In this document: positions 1 to 10,631 of the stretch, in pieces
Layout: each line of letters opens with the position of its first letter
Position numbering within the stretch: the first letter of the stretch is position 1
Assembly: GCA_007449985.2 (NCBI GenBank)
Contig: VIIQ02000001.1
Span: forward strand, 1,359,501-1,423,500
Direction: 5' to 3'
Source: Desmodesmus armatus
Taxonomy: Eukaryota > Chlorophyta > Chlorophyceae > Sphaeropleales > Scenedesmaceae
DNA length: 64,000 nucleotides
Notes under the pieces: generated by a model
Database searches by the model: none
Seen by the model: only the letters and a program-made list of their open reading frames with translations
Told to the model about the DNA's origin: nothing
Program-made: the position numbers and the translations under genes

Positions 1-25
1 GATGTTGTGCCTCTGCTTGTCACAG

Positions 26-1767
26 GATGGATGATGGCTTTGGGGATATGGGGGACGAGCCTGTTGACCAGGACATGGTGAGCAACAAAGCAGGGCAGTG
101 AAGGAGCTTGAAAGGCCAGCAGCGGTGGTCGAGACCTTGGCCTGGCAGCGTGTGGCTGGCACCTGGACTGGTGTGGATGGTTTTTCTGTACTAGGGGGCA
201 TGCAGCTGCTCGTGACATTTGCTCAATCAGTCACAGGCATTGTACTAGGGCACATGCAGCTGCTGGTGACAATCACCGGATCAGTCACTTGCACTGGAAC
301 ACAGTTGTGCTTTTGCTTGCTGGCCGAATTAGGTGTGCCGGCAGCACGTACCTTATGCAGCAGCTACGGTGTCTGCCTGCAGGACGGAGAGGGTGGCGAA
401 GAGGGGGCAGAGGGTGACGGCATCGACATCCTGCAGGATGGGGAGGGCCCCAGTCAAGGTGAAGGGCAGCAGCGGACAGGTGCAGACCGCATCACCACGC
501 GCTACCTCACCAAGTTTGAGCGGGCGAGAGTCCTGGGCACGCGCGCACTGCAGATCAGGTGATTTGTACTGCAGCGTGTCGTCACCTCCCAGCAGCAGCT
601 CCACTGCTCACCACCACCAGCAGCAGCAACATGAGTGCAGGTGACGCACAGGTGACGCACTGCACAGAGGCCATTGTGCTGCAGCGCACGTTGCTGGCAG
701 CATGCAGGGTCAAAATGTGGACCTGGGCAGGTGGCTGCTGCATTGGTACAGGTTGAAGTGGACCCCATGCACGGCTCCTTTCGGTGTTATGCATGTGGTT
801 GGTTGTACGCACCTGCATGCTTCTGATGTTTGTTTTGTTGCCGTGCCCTGCAGCATGAATGCGCCTGTCATGGTTGATGTTGGTGACGAGACAGACCCCT
901 TAGAGGTGAGCTGCGCTTTGAGTGAGCTGTCCGTTTGACCCCGGGATCAGCATACACGCTTGGTACACAATGCCAGTGTGCGCGTGCCTTCAGCTTGGCG
1001 TGTGTGCTCCCAGCAGCAACAGTTTGCAAAGTGCTTGGGGGGGGGCTGTCAGTGACCGGCAGGTCAAATCCTTGTTTTGTTGTGACTCATGCAGATTGCC
1101 ATGAAGGAGTTGCGGGAAAAGAAGATCCCATTCACAATACGGCGGTACCTCCCTGACGGCAGGTGGGTGGGTGGGCGGCGGAGGTGGGGTTTGGGGGGCG
1201 GAGGTGGGAGGGTAGCGGTGGGTGGTGGTTTGGGGCGGTGACGCAAGTCCTGGATGCTGTTCTGTCTAGCTGCAAGGTCATGTCGGGAAATTTGGTGCAC
1301 AGGCAGGCCAAGGGTGCAGCAGAACCGACGAGGGAGGACAGGAGCCCCGGAGGGAGGACAATGCTGTCACAGTCAACATGAAGAGTCGCGTTACGTCTGC
1401 TGTGTCATTCGTGCAACCACACATGCATGTGGACCGGCAGGATGCCGCCTGTGGGGCAGTGCAGTGTACTCCTCACTCGTGCTTCACACTTGCTGGGCAG
1501 TGTTACCTCAAACGGGCACTGTGTAGACAGGCATCCGGCATGCACCAGGGGGGCGTCCATCGTAATGTGTTTCAGCTACCCTCGCGTTTGGTTGAGTTCC
1601 TCCACACAATGAGCAGAATGCAGACAGCATCTTGGTTCATGCTGCCATCACCGGGCTTGCATCAGTGCAAGCATGTCTGACTCCCTCTGACCCCCAACTG
1701 CTGTTTCTGCTGGTGTTGCAGTTATGAGGACTGGTCACTCAAGGAGCTGATCATCACAGAGGGCTGA
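26..1767 (+). CDS. RPB6: RNA polymerase I/II/III shared subunit RPB6 (ABC23), five exons
   Basis: Rpb6 is a small subunit common to nuclear RNA polymerases I, II and III; it sits at the base of the clamp. Exons read as 26-77, 383-558, 854-905, 1095-1162 and 1722-1767, all with GT-AG introns and matching phases. The joined frame gives an acidic N-terminus, then [18 protein letters not shown], then [17 protein letters not shown] and [19 protein letters not shown], ending LIITEG. These are the family's conserved blocks in order. Counted from the ATG at 27, the protein is 130 residues, close to the usual size. The first visible exon directly follows CACAG, so it may be an internal exon and the true start may lie upstream of the window. 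Confidence 0.95.
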
Positions 1768-2285
1768 CACCTGTGCTGGCGACTAGCAGCTGCTGGACAG
1801 CTGCAATGCCGCTCGTGCATATCTGCAATGCTGCCGTACTGCAGTGCTGTGGCCTGACATCATGCACGGCTGCGTGTATGTCAGTGACTTGATGTTTCGA
1901 GTTTTCTTGATGTTCAAATTGTGCTTTTTTGATGTGAGTCTGTGTGGATTGGTTGCAGTGCCAACATGCAGTCACTGAGTGCAAGTCAGCGGAACCATGG
2001 CGTCTGCCAGCCTGGCAACTGATCATAGGCCACTTAGCAAGGCGCTGCATGGAGGCTGACTTGATGGCTGCACCCGAGTGAGGTGATCCATACTCTTTGC
2101 CATCTTGTAGCTGTCAACGATCCTGTTTGGAAAGTTTGAATTCTCCAATGCAACTGTCACCGGCTCCCTCACCATGCACGCTTCAATTTCGCAAGGTCGA
2201 CAGCGTTGTCAGCTGTAAATGTGAAGCTCGCTTCGCGCACCACGAGCAGCATGATCGCCACTGATCACAGACCCATCATTTGCTG
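1768..2285. other. Intergenic stretch between RPB6 and the GCNA-like gene
   Basis: This holds the presumed RPB6 3' UTR and the upstream region of the next gene. No further coding exon with family similarity was seen. A short additional first exon of the GCNA-like gene cannot be excluded. Confidence 0.4.
2214..2218 (+). terminator. TGTAA poly(A) motif, probably for RPB6
   Basis: TGTAA is the usual chlorophyte polyadenylation signal. This copy lies about 450 bases after the RPB6 stop and just before the next gene on the same strand. Confidence 0.45.
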
Positions 2286-5200
2286 ATGATCTTAGCAGCA
2301 GACAATGTCTCTGATGAGGACGCCTCTGATGAGGACGCCTCTCCTGCAATGCAATTCACCCGCAGTGTGCGCAGGATCGGCAGGAAGGTACTGGCTAGCC
2401 CCTCAGACAGCGAAAACACCCCCTCAGCAGTCAAGGCGACTGTGCAAAGCAGTGCCCAACAGCAGTCAGCAGTGTATGGCTATGTGAGGCAGCAGCTGGA
2501 CTTCAGGAGCCCAGCTTCCCCAGCAGAGAAAGGTGGGCGTTCTTGTCGGTTGTTCAAGAACCATTCATGCCGCCTGCACCTGTTGACAGGTTGGTTCTCG
2601 TTGTCTCCACAACAGCAATGATGGTTCATTAAGTCGTGCTCTCAACTTTTACAGGTGCCAGCCCGCAAAAACCAGCAGCCGTACAGCTGCCTTTGAGGGT
2701 ACAGCAAGCAGCTGCAGCGCAGCCAGGCGCCGTGCAAAGCCCTCCGCATGCTGCACACATCCGTGTTCAACCTGTGAGCCCATCTCAACAGCAAGCTGTC
2801 AGCACAACAGACAGTCCGGCCACACCTGCAGCAGGCAAACTCGCGGCCCTGGACCTCAACGACCCATACACGCCATGGCTGCGCACCAGCACAAAGCTAC
2901 CACTCCAGACACCTGCCACAGCAGGGCAGGCAGCTGGCGGTGATGCAGAGGGCCTCTCCTGCCTGTCCTGCAGCCCTGTCAGCAGCGCCACCAGCACCAG
3001 CAGCAGCCGGCTCAGCCCTGTTGCAGGAACGCCAGGAGCGCTGGCAAGCCTCTGCGCTGCTGTTGCTGACTTGCAGCTGAAGCAACACCACACAGCTGCA
3101 GCAGCAGCTGGTGACCTGGGGCCAGGTGACGTTGGTGATCCTCAGGCAGCTGCTGCTGCTGCTGCCGCTGGGGCTATGTTTGGCAGTACAGCAGAGTGCA
3201 GCACCCCGACAGGTGCAGCTGGTGGCTGCTTGGGCGCAGCTGCAGGTCACAACAGCAGCAGCAGTGATGACGATGAGTCAGCCCCATTGACGTTCGGCCG
3301 CCGCACAGCACCGCGAGTGTTCAGACGCCCCATGCTGGCGTTTGAAAGCGACAGCAGCGACGCTGGCGACCGCAGCGACCAGGAAGATGGCAGCCCCAGC
3401 AGAACCCACGGCTGCTGTGAAACTGTGGGAGCCCGCAGGTGTGTCTGTGCAGTGCAAACCTCATCCACCACCACTGCTCCAGCCTTCAACGTTCGCCACA
3501 ACCTGTATGTACAACAACTGCACATAATGAGGACTCATGGGTGACAGTCTGTCGAAGCTGTGACCGTTTGCTTTCTGCGGCGTGCCTCGCTGCATTGAAC
3601 CAGTAGCCCATGGTCTGTTGTGTGTGCTGTGCTGCTGCAGGCGTGTCACCCCCGGCAGCACCAGCAGCTTGATATATCGCAAGCCTCCCAGCAGCGGCAA
3701 AGCCAGGCGGCGCCCTGAGCCAACAGACACAGGCTACACAGGCGCCTACGACTTTGACCTGCACCTCTCAACCATCAAGCCACCCAGGTGGCAGCAGCAG
3801 CAGTACCGGCGCCATGCGGAGCAGGGCAGCATGACGGTGGGTGCAGTGGGACGCAGCAGATTCGCCAGCCCCCGCAGCCCCTGCAGCACAAGCCCACGAA
3901 GCCCTGTCGCTGCACTGTCATTCACACCCGCACCCAGGGGCCTGCAAGCAGCAGCAGCAGGCAGCCCTGCTGCAGGGCCTCGACGGCTGAGCCAGACCTT
4001 CCTGGGTGCAGGGCTCCCACTGAGCCCGCCAATGCTGAAGCAGCAGCATCAGCAGCCAGGCGGCAGCATCACACCAGCAGCAGCAGCGGCGGCGGCAGCG
4101 GCAGGCAGACGTGCAGTCCAAGCAGCGCAAACGGAGGTGAAGGGTCCTGCCAACCCTCCCAAGGGTGCCGCGCACGCTGGGCAGGGCTTTGGCCAGGTGC
4201 TGTGGTCGCACACTGATGCACAGGTAGCTGCTGGTGGCAGCAAAGCTGAGCCCGGGGCTGGGGACTTCACTCCCAGCAGGAGGAGGGGCAAGGGTCTAGG
4301 GGGGCCTGGTGCCCCTCCTGTGGCCAAGGGTGCTGCCACAGCGCCGGCTAAGGTGCCCAGCAGCAGGACGTTTGCACGGCAGCGGCAGCAGCTGGCGCAG
4401 GAGCTGTACAAGCAGTGGAACGGACTGGTGAGGGCTTTCTGGACCAGCAAGTGATGTAGTTCTCTTCCTCCTTTACTGTACTGTTGCCGTTGCTGTCATG
4501 AAGTATATGGTGTATGGCACACTTGAAAGCCTGTAGGTCCCACACGTGCGGTGCCGCCACCAGCCAGGGCACTAAATTATGCACATGTGCAGCAGCAGCA
4601 GCAGCACCAGAGGTAGCGGCCTCTACTATTCAACAGCCAGCAGCCGCGGCCAACTGCATTCCAGCAGTTCGTGTACTTTGTCAAGCCTTATGTTGAGCAT
4701 CCAGCAAAGCCTATCATTTTCAGAGTGCTGCTCAGCCTTGACATAAGCAGTGCTGCTGCCGCCTTTGTCTGCCTTGGACAATCGCCTGTGCAGGTGTTTG
4801 ATGGGTCCTTGCCAGCAGACCTTGCTGTGGTGTGGAACCCGCGGCTCACAGCCACTGCAGGCCAGGTGGTGGATGATGGCAGCAGGAACCATGAGAAGAG
4901 CAGCAGAGCACAGCGCATACCTGTGCGGCTGGAGCTCTCCTCCAAGGTGGGCAAACACTCCTTGGTTCGCCAACTGCCTGCACAGCTGCGCGATGCACCT
5001 CACCCCATCTGCAGCTGTTTGTGACCAGCAGGCATATTCGTCTGCCATTCTGTTGAGGATAGAAGGCAGTAGGACAGCCTGTGTGCAAGCAAAAATTTGC
5101 TGGCGCCCAGCCCTGCAACTTTGGTCTGCGTATTGCCGTCTCCTCACGCCGCTGCTCTGCTTCCCCTTTGCCTTGTGCTGGGTTCGCCCGTGCAGGTGAT

Positions 5201-6760
5201 TGACAACGAGGCGCGGCTGCGCAGCACGCTGTCGCACGAGATGTGTCACGTGGCGGCCTGGGTGGTCAGCAAGGAGTGGAAGGAACACCACGGGGCTGTG
5301 TTCTGGGAGTGGGCCCACAGGTTTGAGGCCCTGGTGCCGGACATCAAGATCACCACCTGCCACAACTTTGAGGTGCACGCACCCTTCCGCTGGCAGTGCA
5401 GCAACTACAGGTGGGGGGCAGGGCCGGTGCCGCTTTGCTGGTCGATGCCACTGCTGGAAGCGTTGTCAGCTTTGCAAGTGCTGCGCATACCAAAACCTGG
5501 TGTGCAGAGCACGTGCAGACGCTGTGGTGGGAAGACTTTGCTGCTGTCATTTCAGGATGACAGACCTGTCAACACCCAGGCAGGGGTTTCTCACACTTTT
5601 CAATCATGCTTCTCACTGCTGCTGCTGATACTGAGCGCTGTGGCTTCGTCCTGTTGCAGCTGCGGGAAGCTGTACGTGCGGCACAAGCGCAGCATCGACG
5701 TCATCAAGCACGTCTGCAGCCGCTGCAACAGCCGCCTGCTGTACCTGGGCAAGTTCAGGTGGGCTGTCTAGGACAAAAAAGATAACCAAACTCAACAATG
5801 GCTCTGTTGCACCTTTGGAGTGGTTTTGTGCACCCCACGCAAGGAGCATGCCAAGCAAACAAGCGTGCTGCATGCCCTTGACTAGAGTTGCTTGCGCAAG
5901 GGAAGTGGTCAGCACAGCTGCAGCGTGCTCAATTCAAGACGGATTGCTTGTCACTGGATGCTGTTGTACTTCTGCCTGGTGTTTGCAAGCTATCAGATGC
6001 TGGCACCTGCATGCAGTCCAGCATCTGCAACACATCTTCTCTTCTCTCCCATCATCCCTTTATTCCCAAAGTGAACTGTAAGCCCTGTCATCATCCTGGC
6101 GCTGCCACTGCTGCTCTGTTGCCCCTGAATGTCGTGTTGTGATGCAGCCGGGACGGCAAGCTCATCGCAGGCAGTGTGGCAGGGGAGGCGGCAGGCAGCG
6201 GCGCCACTCCTCGTGGCGGCAACGCCTTCACGCTCTTTGTCAAAGCCAACTTTGCAGAGGTCAAGCGCGGCTTGCCCACAGGCACCCCACACAAGGAGGT
6301 CATGACACGCCTGGCAGCTCAGTACAAGGAGCAGAAGGCAGCAGCAGCGCCCAGTGCTGTAGCAGGGCCGCCGCGCGCAGGGCGCGCTGTGGGGCCTGCT
6401 GTAGTTGCTGCTGCAGCTGCTGCTACAGGGGTGGGTGACTCCCTGGCAGTGACGAATGCAGCAGCAGAGGCGCCGCTGCTCAACAGGGTGGGTGCTGCTG
6501 ACGCATCTGCAGCAGATGCAGCAGGTGTCTACCTAGGGGGTGGTGAGGCAGCGGATGGATGCGCAGCAGGCGTGGGCGCATCAAGTGTTGAGGCAGCCGA
6601 TGCATCGGCAGCAGGCGCAGATGCAGTGGGTGTGGAGGCGAGTGGGTGTCCTGCGTCGCCAACAGCCAGCAGTGAGGACGGGTGGCTTACTGCAGAGGAG
6701 GAGGTGGAGGATCAGACCACCAGTTTGCTCAGCTTCATGGACCGCCTGGCACTGTCTTGA
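2286..6760 (+). CDS. GCNA/ACRC-like SprT-domain zinc metalloprotease
   Basis: GCNA-type proteins pair a disordered acidic region with a SprT protease domain and act on DNA-protein crosslinks. Exons read as 2286-2532, 2655-3438, 3641-4427, 4794-4946, 5196-5410, 5660-5758 and 6148-6760. They total 2,898 bases in one frame, giving 965 residues. The N-terminal 600 residues are low complexity, with SDEDASDEDAS near the start and many Ser/Pro/Ala blocks. The SprT core follows: QELYKQWNGLVFDGSLP, the active-site helix LSHEMCHVAAW (HExxH), EHHGAVFWEWAHRF, and a zinc ribbon with paired cysteines (WQCSNYRSCGK, VCSRCNSRL). It ends with an HMG-box-like stretch, NAFTLFVKANFAEVKRGLP, then an Ala-rich tail. 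The start is uncertain: the ATG at 2286 is the first in frame. Confidence 0.88.
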
Positions 6761-7105
6761 AGGGCCTGGGCCAAAGGCTTGTTGGAATACAAGACCGGCA
6801 TGTCTTGCATGTATCTTTAGGGGTTTGCTCTGAGGGTTGTTCTGGGTATTGTGATACGGATGTTGCTGTGCTTGAGCATGGCAAGTTTGTTCATGATCAC
6901 CTCAGCTGAAGCAAACCAGGTCTTGAGGTGGTTGTTGCCAGGCAGGGCGCTAATCACACTGCACATGAACATGATCTGAACATGGCTCTTCGAAATCGCC
7001 GTGGTCCACATCCGTCAGGTTCTGTCTGCACTGTGCATGCTTTTGTAGCATGTGCTGCACATGTGTGACAGGCGGTGTGCATGCAGTTGTACTGCAAAGT
7101 GCAGG

Positions 7106-7110
7106 TGTAA
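7106..7110 (+). terminator. TGTAA poly(A) motif after the GCNA-like gene
   Basis: TGTAA lies 346 bases after the stop at 6760 on the same strand, a plausible 3' end for this gene. Confidence 0.4.
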
Positions 7111-7364
7111 GAGCCAGCATTTGTTACCGCCACTGCGATCCCGGCCTCAAATGCTCGGCGCTGTTGATGGACCATGGTGCCCATGGCATGCCTTGCAGGC
7201 GAGACTGTGTTGCTAACTCCAGTAACACAGGCAGTCCCACAGCTTGTTGTGCCGTGACAACAGGTCTTGCACACCTGCAGAAATGACAGGCATCACAGCC
7301 CAGTTGACTGTGCCGTCAAATTCTCAGTGCACCTGACAGGCATTCCAGCCCAACAGGTACCCAT

Positions 7365-7438
7365 ACAAAACCCAGATTCGAACAGCACGGCAGCTTCAGC
7401 CTCTGTGATCTTACTACAACAAAACCCAGATTCGAACA
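7365..7438. repeat. 20-bp direct repeat pair around a dispersed 29-bp block
   Basis: The same 20 bases occur at 7365-7384 and 7419-7438 (core CCCAGATTCGAAC). Between them, 7389-7417 is nearly identical (one mismatch) to 53399-53427 elsewhere in the window, which points to a dispersed repeat. Confidence 0.6.
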
Positions 7439-7853
7439 ATCGCAAAAGGGATCAAAGCAACTCAGACTGACGGAGAGTGTGACACCAATGCTGGACTCGA
7501 ACATGTGCTGCCCAATGTCTCGGCAGCCAATGCAGTCACTGCTCCTGAGTGCACCTGCACGCGCCTGCTCCAACCACAGCGAGTCAACACGGTCACAGAA
7601 CAGATATAGCACACAACCCAACACCTGCAACTGGTATTCGCACGACCCAACACGCATGTGTCACATTACACAGTCACTTGCACCAGTCTGCAGGTGCACA
7701 CACACATGGTACATGTCAAGTCAAAGGTTGGTCAAGCCACACTGCTTGTCAAAAGTCAAACCTCACTCGCCTATCACTGCACTGCTGCGCAGTAAGAAGT
7801 GCAACTTGGCCAGAACTGGCATCAGAGGGACTGCTGTGCCTGCTGGTGTTGGT

Positions 7854-7903
7854 CCCCAACTCAGAAAACCCTTGTAAGCCCCAACTCAGTAAACCCTTGT
7901 AAG
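7854..7903. repeat. Two tandem 25-bp units
   Basis: Units 7854-7878 and 7879-7903 differ at one position and begin CCCCAACTCAG. Each contains CTTGTAAG. Confidence 0.7.
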
Positions 7904-8151
7904 CCCCAAGAGACATTCGCATCTCAGCGGATGACACACAAAACGGCCCCAGAGACAGACGCCCTTGGAAAAACACAGCCAGCACCACACCGTTTGGGTT
8001 GCTGAGCAGGCCGCCGGCCCGCTTGTAGAAACGAATTGACCGCCCACCAAAAACGACAGCTAGCACAAAATACAAAGTCAGTCTGTCATCTGACCGCTCC
8101 CCTCCCCTCACTGGGGTGGCGAAGTATGGTGCAGGCGTGCAAGCGCACGCC

Positions 8152-9838
8152 TCAGGCTCTTTGTGCTCCTACTGCCCCACCTGCCGGCTGCCCCAGGCGC
8201 CCCCTGCTGGCCCATCCCCTCCTCCATGTTGTGCTGGCTTGCTCCCTGCCAAGCCACTGGCATTGCAGCCAGCTGTGATGCAGCCATCGCGGGCGCTGCT
8301 GCTGTTGGTGCTTCTGCTGCAACTGCCACAGCCACTGCGACCATTTCAAGCACGGCTGCCCCCGCTGCCCCCTAGAGACCATGCTGGCATTGGCAGCAGT
8401 GGCGTCACCCCTGGCAGCAGCAGCTGGAGCTAGCCTGCTTGCCAGAGCCCTGCTGCTCACAATGTTGTTGCTGCCAGCGGCAGCAGCAGTGACAACACCC
8501 AGGTACTGCTCTGCTGGCACAACCTGCAGCTGCTGCTCGTCTTGGGAGGCGTGGCAGCTGCCGTCACTGCTGCTGTCACAGCTAGAGATGCCTAGGTAGT
8601 AGGACATCTGCTGCAGCGCCAACCCTGCCTTGGAGGGAGGGCCGCTGCTTGGCACTGCCGGCTTGCTACCTTGAGCAACACTGACCCCACCCATAGGGTC
8701 AGTGGCTGCATCATGCAGCTGGGATGAGTTTGCAGTGTGGGGGCTGCCAGCTGCGCTCACTGCATAAGGAGACTTCTCCCCATCCCCATCCTCACCCTGG
8801 TGCTGCTGCTGCTGCCCAGAGACTGCATAGGGGACCTGCAGCATCCAGGCATCTGCCGAACTGCTGTCGCCCAGGGGAGTGCGCCGCTTCTTCACAGGTT
8901 GGCACTGCTTTTTTGCCACCTCTGCAGCCATAGCTGCTGCGCGGAGGGCACACACGGACTGGTACAGGCTGGGGTCACTGCCGGGTGCTGTGGGTTGTGC
9001 CGATAGAGGAGGTGAGTCAGTGGGCTGGCCTGGCTCACTGGGAAGTTCACCTCGTGCTGCTCTCATCACAGCCTCAAAGTCGTCCCCGTCAAATGAGGCA
9101 AACATGTCCTCCACACGGGCGTTGGCGCCGTGCATTTGCCTGCAGGGCACAGCATAGCACAGCAGCACAGCCACAAAATATACATAGCGGTCAGAACTGT
9201 TCGTCAGTTGCTTTGTGTAAGACGTGTGGCATTGTGTTTCTGACACTGCATCTCCCTGACCAGTCGCAAGGCTTGTTTTGCCAGCCAAGCCAGCTGTGCC
9301 TTGAGCCAAAATGTTGCCAAATGCAGCGCCATGGTGGGTGACGCACCCTGATTCCAGACAACCAGTCTTCTTGTCTGCTGCTCCATCCCAAAAACGGTAG
9401 CAGCCATCTGCAAGCTCCAGTGCAGCTCACCTCATGACTCTCTTGTGCTCCTCCCCGTCAAATGACAGCAGCGACACCATCTCCTCCCACTCCTGGGGGT
9501 CATGGTTAGGCTCGTCATCCAAGCCAAGGTCCTCCTCCACACGCTCCCACCCCGGGAAACCAGACATAGGCACTGCAGAGTCGTAGGAGTCATCAAACCC
9601 TGAGGACCGCCGCTGCTGTGTGCTGTTGCCAGGCAAGGGGACCCTGTTGGGGTGGCCACCAGGTGCCGGCTGCTTGCTGCTAGTGCTGATGGCTGCCACC
9701 TCGGCTGTGCTGGCCCTGTATGCTGCTGCGAGTCCTGCAGGTCCTGGAGCTGAGGTGTGAGGGGCTGAGGTGTGGCATCTGGGGCTCAGGAAGGGGGGGC
9801 TCCGGCAAGGCTTGCCTGATGAGCCACTGGCTGACACC
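8152..9838 (-). CDS. Unrecognised acidic/low-complexity protein with duplicated FDG motif (5' end unresolved)
   Basis: Two exons on the minus strand join in phase: 9838-9431 (acceptor after CCCCAACAG, donor GTGAGC) and 9139-8152 (acceptor CCCTGCAG). The first ends EEMVSLLSFDGEEHKRVMR. The second begins VEDMFASFDGDDFEAVMR, so the same short acidic motif occurs on both sides of the intron. The rest is rich in Ser, Gln and Ala, with a basic KKRRTP patch and YYLGISSCDSSSD. After about 8400 the composition is so repetitive that the true C-terminus could lie in another frame, near 8108. The first exon enters in phase 2, so at least one upstream exon is missing. I do not recognise the family. Confidence 0.5.
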
Positions 9839-10586
9839 CTGTTGGGGCAAGGGTAGAGTCGGCAACATGCAGAAGGTGATAATAAATGATGTGTTGGATG
9901 CCTTGTGTGCGCATTTTATGGTTGAGCAAGACAGCAGTGCAGCCCTGGGAGTTTGGGGCAAGTTTGCTGTGCAGCAGTTTGTTGCAACCTACCTGACACT
10001 CAGCTGCTGAGCTGTAGGATTCTTCAAAACACCAAAAGATGCCATTCTGACTGCTGAAACCGCGCAGGAGCTGAGCTCTGGAAGCAGAAAACTGCTGACA
10101 CTGCTGACAGGTGGCACCTCCGGTGCTACCCCGACCGCTCTGCAGAAGGGGTCACTGTCTTACAAGCATAGCACCAATAATATTTTGTCCATGTTGGAGC
10201 CTTGAGGATGCGACCTGAGCTCCACTCGGCTAGGCAACAACGAAACACAAAGGAGGCGAACCGGACAGCTACAGGTAGTCGAATCGTATGATGCTTCGAT
10301 TACAGAGAGTATATGCGTGGTTGGGAGCATATGCCCACCTGCCAGGTGTGACAAAAGGATGAGGGGAAGGCTGTAGCAGCAGGTCGGGCCAGGCTGCTAG
10401 AGGGTCGACTGCGGATCTAGTTGCGTACGCAACGGAGCGTCAGCTGCACTGCACTGCACTGCACGAATGGTCAAAAATTGTTGCAGAGCATCGTACAGTA
10501 CACCCCCCCACCACCACCACCACCACCCACCCCCTGACACCCTGGGACCTCCGACTGACGAGCACCAACAGGGGGAAGGGATAGCA

Positions 10587-10591
10587 TTACA
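10587..10591 (-). terminator. TGTAA poly(A) motif (minus strand) for uS11
   Basis: TTACA on the plus strand, that is TGTAA on the gene strand, 41 bases after the uS11 stop. Confidence 0.5.
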
Positions 10592-10631
10592 AGCTCACGA
10601 ACCGCAAGACTTGACCAAACACAGCAGCTCC

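Larger units (their letters stand above)
6761..8107. other. Convergent intergenic region with short repeats
   Basis: This lies between the 3' ends of two convergent genes. It holds the TGTAA above, a TTACA at 7666-7670 (TGTAA on the minus strand, for the next gene) and the small repeats listed separately. Its open frames look random and show no family motifs. Confidence 0.5.

Noticed and set aside
7365..7440. GATTCGAAC sequences resembling a tRNA T-loop, twice
   Set aside because: On neither strand do the flanking five bases pair to form a T-stem, and no acceptor or anticodon arm fits. They are a 20-bp direct repeat.
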